Source of the DNA: Chimaeribacter arupi
GTDB taxonomy: Bacteria > Pseudomonadota > Gammaproteobacteria > Enterobacterales > Enterobacteriaceae
Reading direction: 5' to 3'
Length of the DNA stretch: 64,000 nt
Assembly (NCBI RefSeq): GCF_002858805.1
Contig: NZ_PJZI01000005.1
Span: 100,451-164,450 of the forward strand
How positions within the stretch are numbered: position 1 is the first letter of the stretch; each line of letters starts with the position of its first letter. A program made the position numbers and the translations under genes. The notes below the pieces were generated by a model. That model saw only the letters and a program-made list of their open reading frames with translations, had not been told where the DNA came from and did not search any database. Positions 44,869 to 53,134 of the stretch are shown here, piece by piece.

Positions 44869-46034
44869 TGCGCGCACTCTGTTGGAATGGCGTCAACGAC
44901 CTGCGGGTCGAAACCGTGAACGATCCCACCATCATCAACCCAAAAGATGCGATTGTCCGCGTCGGGCTGACCACCACCTGCGGTTCTGACCTGCACATCA
45001 TTGATGGGTTGATCCCCAGCATGAAAGAGGGCGACGTGCTGGGCCATGAGTTTATGGGCGAGATTGTCGAGGTCGGCCGCGAGGTGAAAAAAGTCAAACC
45101 CGGTGACCGCGTGGTGGTGCCGTCCTTCATCGTCTGCGGTTCCTGCTGGTTCTGCCAGCAACAGCTCTACTCCTGCTGTGACAACTCCCACCCACACCCG
45201 GAGCTGGCGGAGCCGATCCTCGGCTACCCTACCGCCGGGATCTACGCCTACAGCCACGCGTTCGGCGGTTATGCCGGTTCCCACGCGCAATATGTGCGGG
45301 TGCCGTTTGCGGATAACGACTGCTTTGTGGTGCCGGAAAATGTCTCGGATGAGCAGGCGCTGTTCCTGTCAGACGCGGCGCCCACCGGCTATATGGGCGC
45401 GGACTTCTGCAACATTCACCCCGGCGATATTGTTGCGGTATGGGGCTGTGGCGGCGTGGGGTTAATGGCGCAGCAAAGCGCCTACCTGATGGGCGCAGAG
45501 AAAGTGATCGCCATTGACCGTTTCCCGGAACGGCTGGCGCTGGCGCGTGACAAGATCGGCGCGATCCCGCTGGATTACACCAAAGTGGATATTCAGGAAG
45601 CCCTGCTGGAGCTGACCGGCGGCCGCGGCCCGGACAGTTGTATCGACGCTGTGGGCATGGAAGCCAAGGGCGAAGGGCTGACGCAGGTGTATGACCGCAC
45701 CAAGCAGTTACTGCACCTGGAAACCGATGTGGGTGCCGCGCTGCGCCAGGCGATGATGGCCTGCCGCAAAGGCGGGACGCTCTCGATCCTCGGGGTGTAC
45801 GGCGTGATGGATAAATTCCCGCTCGGCCTGATGATGAACAAAGGGCTGACGGTGCGCACTGCGCAGCAGCATGGCCAGCGCTATATGCACCGCCTGCTGG
45901 ATCACGTCTCGAAAGGCGAGCTGGACCCGGCATTTATGGTGACGCACCGCTTCTCCCTGGAGGATGCGCCGCTCGGCTACGACATGTTCAAGCATAAGAC
46001 CGATGGCTGCCTGCGTGCGGTGTTTAAACCCTGA
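44868..46034 (+). CDS. Zinc-dependent alcohol dehydrogenase (formaldehyde-dehydrogenase-like MDR)
   Basis: Medium-chain dehydrogenase of the zinc type, 388 aa. ATG 44868 is preferred over the adjacent ATG at 44865 because of its spacing from AAGGAGGC. Catalytic zinc ligands: Cys in TTTCGSDLHI and the HE pair in GHEFMGEIVEVG. A cysteine cluster CGSCWFCQQQLYSCCDN is the structural zinc loop. The NAD(P) motif is WGCGGVGLMAQQSA. Long inserted loop and overall layout resemble glutathione-independent formaldehyde dehydrogenases; substrate unproven. Confidence 0.88.
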   Translation: MRALCWNGVNDLRVETVNDPTIINPKDAIVRVGLTTTCGSDLHIIDGLIPSMKEGDVLGHEFMGEIVEVGREVKKVKPGDRVVVPSFIVCGSCWFCQQQLYSCCDNSHPHPELAEPILGYPTAGIYAYSHAFGGYAGSHAQYVRVPFADNDCFVVPENVSDEQALFLSDAAPTGYMGADFCNIHPGDIVAVWGCGGVGLMAQQSAYLMGAEKVIAIDRFPERLALARDKIGAIPLDYTKVDIQEALLELTGGRGPDSCIDAVGMEAKGEGLTQVYDRTKQLLHLETDVGAALRQAMMACRKGGTLSILGVYGVMDKFPLGLMMNKGLTVRTAQQHGQRYMHRLLDHVSKGELDPAFMVTHRFSLEDAPLGYDMFKHKTDGCLRAVFKP

Positions 46035-46319
46035 TCCTTTTCCCCTGCCCTGCATGGGTAGGGGAAAGCGAATAATATAAGGATGCCGGCCAATAACATC
46101 GGGCGTGTTAAACATACTCTGCTGATGAAACAGCGGTTGATAATTAAAATTCAGCCTGAAAAGAGGCGCGGTGGAAAATATCCGGACTTCTCTTAACCCG
46201 GTTGACTGGAAATTTCATCATTTTCCGCTATTACTTAAGTGAAGGATAAAAATTGCAACAACAGGTTATGCAATTTTAACGACATTCCCTACTAATGCAG
46301 CACAACAGAGGATAACCAG

Positions 46320-46808
46320 ATGGCTATTAAGACCCTGAAGGATCTTTTCATTCATGATTTGTCTGATGTTTACAGCGCCGAGAAACAAATAACTAAGGCT
46401 CTTCCGAAAATGGCCCGTGCGGCTGAGGACCCTAAGTTAGTTGATGCTTTCAACACCCACCTGGAAGAAACCCAGGGGCAGATTGAACGTCTGGATCAAC
46501 TGGTTGAAGCCACACCGGAAGTGCGCATCAAGCGCATGAAATGCCATGCACTGGAAGGGCTGGCTGAGGAAGCGCAGGAAATCATTGAAAGCGTTGAGAA
46601 AGGCCCGGTACGTGATGCCGGCCTGATTGGCGCTGCGCAGAAAGTGGAACACTATGAGATCGCCACTTACGGCACCCTGCACGCGATGGCCCTGAAACTG
46701 GGCTTCACTCAGGCGGCTGATCTGCTGGCAGAAACACTGAAAGAAGAGAAAGCCACCGACGAGAAACTGACTATTATTGCGGAAAGTCAGTCTGCCCCGG
46801 CAAAATAA
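46320..46808 (+). CDS. yciF: Ferritin-like stress protein YciF
   Basis: DUF892 ferritin-like protein, 162 aa, a four-helix bundle that may bind a di-metal centre; stress and stationary-phase associated in relatives. HDLSDVYSAEKQITKALPKMARAAEDPKL, HLEETQGQIERLDQ, and AQKVEHYEIATYGTLHAMA carry the Glu/His residues expected for the metal site. Closely similar to E. coli YciF. In E. coli yciF neighbours yciE; here yciE is 1.4 kb away on the other strand with the Mn-catalase. Monocistronic with its own terminator. Confidence 0.93.
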   Translation: MAIKTLKDLFIHDLSDVYSAEKQITKALPKMARAAEDPKLVDAFNTHLEETQGQIERLDQLVEATPEVRIKRMKCHALEGLAEEAQEIIESVEKGPVRDAGLIGAAQKVEHYEIATYGTLHAMALKLGFTQAADLLAETLKEEKATDEKLTIIAESQSAPAK

Positions 46809-46835
46809 GCGAAGCGTTTGACAGTAATATCCCTG

Positions 46836-46860
46836 CCCCGGCTTCTGCCGGGGTTTTTTT
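46836..46860 (+). terminator. yciF terminator
   Basis: CCCCGGC-TTCT-GCCGGGG followed by seven T residues, 28 bp after the yciF stop. Confidence 0.93.
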
Positions 46861-46884
46861 ATGTGCGTTTACCGGAATACACGG

Positions 46885-46910
46885 CAAAAAAAAGCCCACC
46901 AAAGGTGGGC
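46885..46910 (-). terminator. Leftward terminator, possible sRNA end
   Basis: On the minus strand GCCCACC-TTT-GGTGGGC is followed by nine T residues. Strong intrinsic terminator with no gene directly upstream other than the katN unit, which has its own. Confidence 0.8.
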
Positions 46911-47105
46911 AAAATGTCAACGTGATCTTCGTTACAGGGAAAATCGTTACCGCGCTATTGTAGCGAAGCGATTAATTCACCGGAACATTTCTGAGGGGTG
47001 CTGTTTATTTATTGAGACTATTCCTAGAGGGTGAGCGGAGGATTTATACAGCGAAGGGAAATAGTCTCGAAATAATTAACGGTGCGTTAACAAATTTGAG
47101 CAAAT

Positions 47106-47127
47106 AAAAAGCCGCCCCAGGAGGGCG
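47106..47127 (-). terminator. katN terminator
   Basis: On the minus strand GCCGCCC-TCCTG-GGGCGGC is followed by TTTTTATTTG, 35 bp past the katN stop. Confidence 0.85.
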
Positions 47128-47161
47128 GCGGGTATTATCACAGCGTCAGTACTGTAAAAAT

Positions 47162-48058
47162 TTATTTCTTACCGGTGGTGCGATCTTTATCAATCGGGTT
47201 TGCCGCGCCTAAATCAGCGCCGGTAACCGGGTTGACGTCTGGGGTGGATTGCAGGCGCATTGCCATGGCTTCCAGGTCGGACGCCTGCTCGCTGCCCAGG
47301 TTGACGGTGGCACCGCCGTCGCCGCCGTCCACCGCCGGTTGCGGATCACGCACGTAGTTGAAGTTCTCATCCGCATTCCAGCTACCACGCACTTCACCTT
47401 CCCCGGACATATTGAAGTAGGTGTTGGCATATTCCGGCACCGGCGGCAGTTTGCCCGGCGGGAAGTTATTGCGGATGGAATAGAGTGCTTTTTCAAAGGA
47501 TTTCTGGTGCGCGACTTCACGCGTCATCAGGAAGCCCAGGGCATCTTTAATGCCTGGGTCATCAGTGACGTTGATCAGGCGCTCATACACCAGCTTGGCA
47601 CGTGCCTCAGCGGCGATGTTGGAGCGCAGGTCAGCCGTTGGCTCACCAATGGTATCCACGTAGGCTGCCGTCCACGGCACGCCTGCTGAGTTAATCAGGC
47701 TTGGGCCGCCGCCATACAGCAGCGAGGTGATGTGGCTGTCATTGCCGTTGCCGGTCAGTGAACGGTAGAGTTCCGCTTCTTTCTGCGTCCCTTCCGCCAG
47801 GTCGCCTTTTGCGCCTTTGTTCAGCATCGCAATGATAGTACCGATGATTTCCAGGTGGCTGAGCTCTTCGGTCGCGATATCCAGCAGCAGGTCTTTACGC
47901 CCTGCATCATCTTCTGCCAGGCCCTGGGTAAAGTAGCGCATGGCCGCGGCCAGCTCACCCTGCGCCCCGCCGAATTGCTCCAGCATTAAATTCGCCAGGC
48001 CTGGGTTAGGGCCGGCAACACGAACGGTATATTGGAGTCCTTTAACATGCTTAAACAT
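47162..48058 (-). CDS. katN: Manganese catalase (KatN type)
   Basis: Non-haem catalase with a di-manganese site, decomposing hydrogen peroxide; 298 aa from ATG 48058 (MFKHVKGLQYTV), preceded by GAGGAAGCATATA. The upstream in-frame start would add 21 unconserved residues. Ligands are visible: Glu35 in GAQGELAAAMRYF, the EELSHLE box with Glu65 and His68, and the second ExxH in TREVAHQKSFEKAL. The C-terminus is a long polar tail. Co-transcribed with yciE upstream (149-bp gap with a hairpin). Confidence 0.93.
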   Translation of the reverse strand: MFKHVKGLQYTVRVAGPNPGLANLMLEQFGGAQGELAAAMRYFTQGLAEDDAGRKDLLLDIATEELSHLEIIGTIIAMLNKGAKGDLAEGTQKEAELYRSLTGNGNDSHITSLLYGGGPSLINSAGVPWTAAYVDTIGEPTADLRSNIAAEARAKLVYERLINVTDDPGIKDALGFLMTREVAHQKSFEKALYSIRNNFPPGKLPPVPEYANTYFNMSGEGEVRGSWNADENFNYVRDPQPAVDGGDGGATVNLGSEQASDLEAMAMRLQSTPDVNPVTGADLGAANPIDKDRTTGKK

Positions 48059-48172
48059 TATATGCTTCCTCTTGTTTTGGACATACTCACCCGACTCCGC
48101 AAATTTAAGGGCAACGTTCACCCTGCCTTATTCAGGCATGGAATCGGAAATAGGGGATCATGCTATTTTCAT

Positions 48173-48192
48173 CCCGGCACCGGAGTGCCGGG
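48173..48192. other. Intercistronic hairpin between yciE and katN
   Basis: CCCGGCAC-CGGA-GTGCCGGG, a perfect 8-bp stem without a T-run. It lies just after the yciE stop and could tune relative yciE and katN levels or protect the upstream transcript from 3' exonucleases. Confidence 0.6.
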
Positions 48193-48206
48193 AGAAGGAA
48201 GAAAAA

Positions 48207-48713
48207 CTATTTTTTTGCTTCGGTGTTGGGTGCTTCAGAACGTGCGAGGAATTTCTGGGTAACATCCGGCAGATGGTCCAGACACCATTTTGCCATTGCC
48301 ACTTCCTGCTCCAGAATCTGGGTGAAAATACGTTCCCCTTCCTGGTCACCTACGACTTTTGCCGCGGCAATCAGCGAGGTATAAGAGGCAATTTCCAGAT
48401 TTTCAAACACGTAACCACTGATTGCACCTTTAACTACTTCATCGCTGGCAAACATACCGCCCATTGCCTGCCCCATTGCGGTGGCTTTACCGGCAATATC
48501 TTTAAAGGTGGAATTAGAGGTGTCATAACGATCAATGACGCTTTTAACCAGACGTTGTTGATCTTTGGTTTCGCTAATATGCTGCTCGATACGCATTTTC
48601 AGGTCAGGATAATGCTCAAGGCGACCGGCCATACCTTTCAGCATGGTTTCAGCTTGTTCTTCCATCGCGTGAGCGTCCCGCAGCCAATCAAGATAATTTT
48701 CTAGCGTTGTCAT
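48207..48713 (-). CDS. yciE: Ferritin-like stress protein YciE
   Basis: DUF892 ferritin-like protein, 168 aa, the same length as E. coli YciE and similar throughout: NYLDWLRDAHAMEEQAETMLKGMAGRLEHYPDL, RIEQHISETKDQQRLVKSVIDRYDTS and DEVVKGAISGYVFENLEIASYTSLIAAAKVVGD. The His/Glu pattern fits a metal-binding helix bundle. It heads the yciE-katN unit; joint expression with a peroxide-removing enzyme supports a role in oxidative or stationary-phase stress. Confidence 0.93.
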   Translation of the reverse strand: MTTLENYLDWLRDAHAMEEQAETMLKGMAGRLEHYPDLKMRIEQHISETKDQQRLVKSVIDRYDTSNSTFKDIAGKATAMGQAMGGMFASDEVVKGAISGYVFENLEIASYTSLIAAAKVVGDQEGERIFTQILEQEVAMAKWCLDHLPDVTQKFLARSEAPNTEAKK

Positions 48714-49147
48714 ACGTTATCTCCCAGTTATTCACCGTAGAACATCATTTTCCGTTACATGATTAAGCGTAGTCGTAAATGACCATTTATCCAGTCCGGC
48801 AGCAGGCAACTTGCCTGGAAAACGCAGGATTTACGGTATTAACCCCCTGAAAATAATAAATTTGGCTGTTCCCTTTTGCGTGCCGGGCATGAGGCCGGTT
48901 CAGCGCGAAGCCGCAGGAGACGCGGCCCGGCGGCGTTTATTGGTTTTGCATAATGCCTGCATAATTTATTGTTTTGCGAAGAAAGCAGCAGATAACGCAG
49001 AGGAGGTTTTGAGAGGATTCCGAAAGGCGTTTTTAGCAGGGGAAATAACATTTACCCGCCGGTATCGTAATGATACCCGGCGGGTAATGAGTTTAAGCCG
49101 GTAATAACGACCGGGGCGGTAATAACATCAGAAACCCACATCTGTTA
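48714..49147. other. Non-coding region between yciE and cyd-type operon
   Basis: Contains the yciE promoter and, at 49054-49085, a long hairpin (ACCCGCCGGTATC pairing with GATACCCGGCGGGT with one bulge) that likely ends the oxidase operon. A + strand frame at 48811-49104 has atypical composition and no ribosome site, so I do not call it. Confidence 0.55.
49054..49085. terminator. Large hairpin downstream of the oxidase operon
   Basis: Thirteen-base-pair stem with a one-base bulge and GTAAT loop. Lacks a clean T-run but follows the last oxidase-operon gene by about 60 bp. Confidence 0.55.
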
Positions 49148-49294
49148 TCAACGCCAGAACACCGCGACATACGTCCCAATCACCACCACAAATATGGCCC
49201 AGGCGGTATAGGCGATGACGAGGTTAGTTTTACCATCGGGTTGGCCTTCATGCGGATCATCTTGTATTTTTCCCGGTAATTCGCTGTCTTTCAT
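49148..49294 (-). CDS. Small membrane protein, candidate accessory subunit of the bd oxidase
   Basis: A 48-residue protein too short for most gene finders. ATG 49294 follows GGAAGAGGAT at good spacing, and the frame ends at 49148. The N-terminal 23 residues are polar (MKDSELPGKIQDD), and the rest is one membrane helix, LVIAYTAWAIFVVVIGTYVAVFW, ending in Arg. It lies 94 bp downstream of the CydB-like gene in the same direction. Small single-span subunits (CydX, CydS and similar) are regular partners of cytochrome bd oxidases, so this is the likely third subunit; its sequence is not CydX-like, which begins with the helix. Confidence 0.7.
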   Translation of the reverse strand: MKDSELPGKIQDDPHEGQPDGKTNLVIAYTAWAIFVVVIGTYVAVFWR

Positions 49295-49388
49295 ATCCTC
49301 TTCCTTTTAGCAGTACCTCAACGGTGGAACACTATTCTGACCAGAAAAGCGCCTTGTTTTGAAGGTATAGATCAGCATCGGGGTAATA

Positions 49389-50396
49389 TCAATTTTTCAC
49401 CGTGGCAGACTGCCGGTGAATTTTCCCCCTGAAGACTGAAAACACATAGGTGTTATAAAACAAGGTGAACGGGATAACCAACACGTAACCCACCAGCACA
49501 AACCCCTGCGTTGCCGGGGGCGCGGCGCTGTTAAACAAGGTTAAATCCGGCGGCAGCACATACGGGAATAACGTCAGCGCGATTGCCAGAAAAACCAACG
49601 TCACCGCCAGCAGCAGTGTCATTAACGGTAAGAGGGTCAGATGATGCGGTAACACCCGGTAAAATATCCCCGTCAGGACTGCCAGCAGCAGCACAAAGGT
49701 GACCCAGACCGGGGTGTCATGCCAGCGTGCGGCGTTGTGCGCGTTCAGGTGGATCATCCAGGTCAGAAATATTGCACAGAGCAGCAGCGTCAGCCCGCCG
49801 AGCCAGGCCGCACGCTGCCGGTACTGGCGGCTCAGCTCACCGGCCATACGCCAGATCAGCCAGCCGGCACCCATCAACAGATAAACCGCCACCAGCAGCC
49901 CGCCGCTGAACAGGGTGAATGGGGTGCACCACAACAGGGTTTCCGGCGGGGCCGCGCCACCGGGGATCCCCTGAATCACGCTGCCGAATAATATGCCCTG
50001 AAAAAACGCGGCAATCAGGGAACCGGCAAAAATCGCCGCATCACACAGCCAGGGGCGGCGTGATACCTGCCGGAACTCCACTGCCGCGCCGCGCAATACC
50101 AGCGCCATCGCCATCACCAGGGAGGGCACCAGCATCGCCGTGAAAAAGGCGCTGTACGCGGCGGGAAACAGCGCCAGCATTCCACCCAACAGCAGCACCA
50201 GCCAGGTTTCATTGGCGTCCCAGATGGGCAGGATGGAAAGCGCCAGCCGGTGGCGGTCGGCGGCTTGCGGGGTCACCCCGAGCCAGATGCCGACGCCCAG
50301 GTCAGTGCCGTCCAGCAGGATGTAGGTCAGCAGTGAGAAGGCCAGCGTCACCGTGGAGATGATCGCCAGCCCGTCTTGCCCGGTTAAGAACTCCAT
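49389..50396 (-). CDS. Cytochrome bd-type quinol oxidase subunit II (CioB/CydB)
   Basis: Subunit II, 335 aa, from ATG 50396 (MEFLTGQDGLAI), which shares a base with the subunit I stop (TAATG). Eight or nine hydrophobic spans; LLDGTDLGVGIWLG, LPIWDANETWLVLLLGGMLALFP and FRQVSRRPWLCDA are conserved. The longer frame upstream would run into subunit I. It pairs with the CioA-like protein to reduce oxygen to water at the membrane using quinol. Confidence 0.9.
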   Translation of the reverse strand: MEFLTGQDGLAIISTVTLAFSLLTYILLDGTDLGVGIWLGVTPQAADRHRLALSILPIWDANETWLVLLLGGMLALFPAAYSAFFTAMLVPSLVMAMALVLRGAAVEFRQVSRRPWLCDAAIFAGSLIAAFFQGILFGSVIQGIPGGAAPPETLLWCTPFTLFSGGLLVAVYLLMGAGWLIWRMAGELSRQYRQRAAWLGGLTLLLCAIFLTWMIHLNAHNAARWHDTPVWVTFVLLLAVLTGIFYRVLPHHLTLLPLMTLLLAVTLVFLAIALTLFPYVLPPDLTLFNSAAPPATQGFVLVGYVLVIPFTLFYNTYVFSVFRGKIHRQSATVKN

Positions 50397-51781
50397 TACT
50401 TTTCCTCCGGCTGTGACAGCATCTGCCACATTTCCGGCGCGGCGCCCTGCTCCCCCGCTTTGGGGCGCGAACCGAGGATCCGCAGCAGGAGTTTAAAGCC
50501 GATGCCGAACGTCAGCAGGTAAACCGCGGCAATCACGGCTATCACCGCCAGCGCCAGCGGCAGGCTCAACACGCTGTGACTTTCACTGGTGCGCATCAAC
50601 CCATACACGGTGAACGGCTGCCGCCCGGATTCCGTCACCACCCAACCGGCGAGCATGGCGATAAACCCGGCCGGGCCAAGGGCCACCATCAGCCTGGCCA
50701 GCCCGCGGCTCTCAAATAACCGGCCCCTCAGCCACATCACCAGGCCGGTGATCGCGGCCAGCGCCATCAGCAGCCCCAGCCCGACCATTACCCGGAAAGC
50801 AAAAAACACCAGCGGCACATTGGGAATGTCCGCAGGCGGAAATGCCGAAAGCGGCGTGATGGTGCCGGTCAGGTTATGGCGCAGATAGAGTGAGCCGACA
50901 TGCGGGATAGCCACTTCTGCCCGGTTTTGTTGCTGTTGCTGGTCCGGCAGGGCGAACAGCCGCAGCGGCTCACCGTCACCCGGTGCGGGCCGCTGCCAGC
51001 TTCCCTCCATCGCAGCCACTTTCTGCGGCTGGTGCGCCAGGGTATTTTCCCCGTGCAGATCCCCCACCAGAATTTGCAGTGGGGCAAAAAGCATCACCCC
51101 GGCGAGGCTGACGGCATACATCACCCGCGCCTGGGGATGGTGCCGGTCACGCAGCAGGTGCCAGGCCGCGCAGGCGGCGATTAACAGCGCAGTCCCCAGC
51201 ACTGACGCCAGCAACATATGCAGGAAGCGGTACGGGAATGAGGGGGTGAAAATCACCGCCCACCAGTCAGTGGGGACGAAGCGCCCGCCGTTTTCGAGGG
51301 CGAAACCGGCCGGGGTCTGCATCCAGGAGTTGGCGGCCACAATCCAGAATGCGCTGACAATGGCCCCGACGGTCACCATCAGGGTGGCGCACAGGTGCAG
51401 GCGTGGGCCGATTTTCTTCAGGCCGAACAGCATCAGCCCGACGAAACCTGCCTCGATGAAAAAGGCGACCAGCACTTCATAAAACATCAGCGGGCCAATC
51501 ACCGCCCCGGCGCGCGCCGTAAACGGGCCCCAATGGGTGCCGAACTGGAACTCCATCACCACGCCGGTCACCACGCCGACGCCCATGTTCAGGGCAAAAA
51601 TTTTCTGCCAGAAATGCATGATGTCCAGATAGGCCTGGTGCCGGGTACGCACCCAGAGAAACGTGATCACGCTGAGGAACATGGACAGGCCGATGGCCAG
51701 CGCTGCCAGAACAATGTGAAAGCCAATGGTAAAAGCAAATTGTGCGCGGCTGATAAGCAACACAAGATCGTGAGTATGCAT
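50396..51781 (-). CDS. Cytochrome bd-type quinol oxidase subunit I, short Q-loop (CioA-like)
   Basis: Haem-bearing subunit I, 461 aa, from ATG 51781 (MHTHDLVLLISRAQFAFT) after GGAGGAGGGACC. Haem ligands: His near residue 21 in GFHIVLAALAIG, the His in SFPYRFLHMLLASV, and a Met in the C-terminal half. VVTESGRQPFTVYGLMRT is the quinol-site signature. Between it and NVPLVFFAFRVMVG the Q-loop is short, as in the cyanide-insensitive (CioAB) branch rather than E. coli CydAB (522 aa). This suggests an additional low-sensitivity oxidase besides a standard CydAB elsewhere. Confidence 0.9.
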   Translation of the reverse strand: MHTHDLVLLISRAQFAFTIGFHIVLAALAIGLSMFLSVITFLWVRTRHQAYLDIMHFWQKIFALNMGVGVVTGVVMEFQFGTHWGPFTARAGAVIGPLMFYEVLVAFFIEAGFVGLMLFGLKKIGPRLHLCATLMVTVGAIVSAFWIVAANSWMQTPAGFALENGGRFVPTDWWAVIFTPSFPYRFLHMLLASVLGTALLIAACAAWHLLRDRHHPQARVMYAVSLAGVMLFAPLQILVGDLHGENTLAHQPQKVAAMEGSWQRPAPGDGEPLRLFALPDQQQQQNRAEVAIPHVGSLYLRHNLTGTITPLSAFPPADIPNVPLVFFAFRVMVGLGLLMALAAITGLVMWLRGRLFESRGLARLMVALGPAGFIAMLAGWVVTESGRQPFTVYGLMRTSESHSVLSLPLALAVIAVIAAVYLLTFGIGFKLLLRILGSRPKAGEQGAAPEMWQMLSQPEEK

Positions 51782-52137
51782 GGTCCCTCCTCCCCAAAGT
51801 CTATGCGCGGCCGGGCACTTTGCAAGGCAGGACACCAGAGGAAAAAAGAGGATGTGATTGATGTAAGGGAAAAAGCCGCCGGCCGGGATAACCGCCGGTG
51901 AGAAAAATGAGCGGTTCTGAAAGACAATGCAGCGTGTAAATGATATTAATTGATTTGTGTGAACACACTCTCAACTTGCACATTGGCCGATCAGGCAAGC
52001 TGGATCCGGCCTATAGTTATAGACGCGGCAGAACCGCGCTGATTTATATTCCTATTATTCATCATATTCTTAACGACGACTTTCATTTAGATATGACAGA
52101 CAATGCTGCGTACTGACAAGCCAAGTAAGGGTTAGCG
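51782..52137. other. Promoter region upstream of oxidase operon
   Basis: About 355 bp with no gene. The palindrome GTGTG-AA-CACAC (51956-51967) may be a regulator site. TTGATTTGTGTGAAC overlaps a half FNR-like site but is weak. The right half contains the promoter of the small + strand gene at 52138. Confidence 0.45.
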
Positions 52138-52398
52138 ATGAAAAGAAAGATCCCTATTCTCAAAAATACTTATGAACAAATTTATCACGATGCGGGGCCG
52201 CACCATGCGATCCCGTTGTTAATTATGTCCAGTGAAGCCGGAACAGAAGTATTCTTTTCACCAAAGCTCAATCAGTTGCAGCTGTTGGCGGCACTCGACA
52301 TTGCGATTATCAATATGACGGCTTACCGGGAACGGGTCGGCCACCAGGATATCACTGCCGGGGTGCCTGACACGGCCAATAATGAGCAGGCCGGGTAA
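52138..52398 (+). CDS. Small unrecognised protein, 86 aa
   Basis: I do not recognise it. ATG 52138 follows AAGGGTTAGCG, and codon use is like the host. The sequence starts basic (MKRKIPILKNTYEQIYHDAG), with a possible short helix LNQLQLLAALDIAIINMTAY and no signal peptide or Cys. It stands alone between the oxidase operon and a convergent small gene. Confidence 0.55.
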   Translation: MKRKIPILKNTYEQIYHDAGPHHAIPLLIMSSEAGTEVFFSPKLNQLQLLAALDIAIINMTAYRERVGHQDITAGVPDTANNEQAG

Positions 52399-52590
52399 CC
52401 GATACCCAGCCGGATTGGCATAAGGGCAAAAGAATGGGTAACGTCCAATGCTGATTGCGCCATCCTGGGCAATCAGCATCTTAAAGGAAACCTTTTGATT
52501 ATTAAGTCATTATAACGGTATGATTGGCCGGCATATCGCAGGAAGGCAGCTGGAAACACAGCCGGCAACAGGTCATCAGGCCGGAGGGTA

Positions 52591-52887
52591 TTACAAACTC
52601 CCATCGGTATTCATAAAATCATCGTTATTACGTGCCGGCAGACTGCCCATAATTCCCGCCCAGTGTTCAACCTGCTCTTTACTGATATATTTTACTTCCG
52701 CTGTACCGGGGTGGCTTTCTGACGGTGTGACATACGCAATGCATGGAAAGAACCGGGGCCGGTTTTGAAAAAGTAACTCTTCGACCTCTTCATTATTCAT
52801 GAGAGGGTTTATTCCCGAACCGGGAAACAAAAGGTACTCATCAAACAGCCACGTTCTATATTCCACTATATCGGTTAATAGCTTCAT
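52591..52887 (-). CDS. Small unrecognised protein, 98 aa
   Basis: I do not recognise it. ATG 52887 (MKLLTDIVEYRTWLFDEYLL) follows AAGGGAACCGCT; an in-frame ATG 18 bp upstream is possible. Acidic, soluble, with conserved-looking aromatic residues (FFPCIAYVTPSESHPGTAEVKYIS). It lies next to the integrase but its GC is closer to the host. Function unknown. Confidence 0.55.
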   Translation of the reverse strand: MKLLTDIVEYRTWLFDEYLLFPGSGINPLMNNEEVEELLFQNRPRFFPCIAYVTPSESHPGTAEVKYISKEQVEHWAGIMGSLPARNNDDFMNTDGSL

Positions 52888-53134
52888 AGCGGTTCCCTTA
52901 TTCACTTTCTATAGAGGGGCATCACCTAATGAGTATGGTGCATATAAAATATTTTGGTAGCTAATACCCAGTATGATTTACATTAAAATAACAGGAGAAT
53001 TATAGCGGAAGCAGGAGAAGCCTCTACTTCAACTACTTACTTTTGCAGCTTTATTTTTAATTCTCCTATAAAACCGATTTACTGCATAACTTAACGCAAA
53101 TATCTTAGCGGTTATTTGCCCCGGCGTGACGGCG

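Larger units (their letters stand above)
46861..47161. other. Non-coding gap with two leftward terminators
   Basis: No protein gene. Two hairpins with minus-strand T-runs lie at 46885-46910 and 47106-47127, although only one leftward gene (katN) needs ending. Between them a 9-bp inverted repeat (GAGACTATT 47014-47022, AATAGTCTC 47060-47068) and a CGCTA-TTG-TAGCG stem (46954-46966) suggest a structured transcript. Confidence 0.5.

Noticed and set aside
48811..49104. 97-codon + strand frame between yciE and the oxidase genes
   Set aside because: No ribosome site and it runs through a long hairpin; not protein-like.
51949..51967. FNR box upstream of the bd oxidase operon
   Set aside because: Only one half-site (TTGAT) is present; the symmetric GTGTG-AA-CACAC element is a different motif.
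53000..53134. tRNA or att site next to the integrase
   Set aside because: Searched by eye for a TTCGAATC-type T-arm and an acceptor stem on both strands; none seen, so no attachment site is reported.
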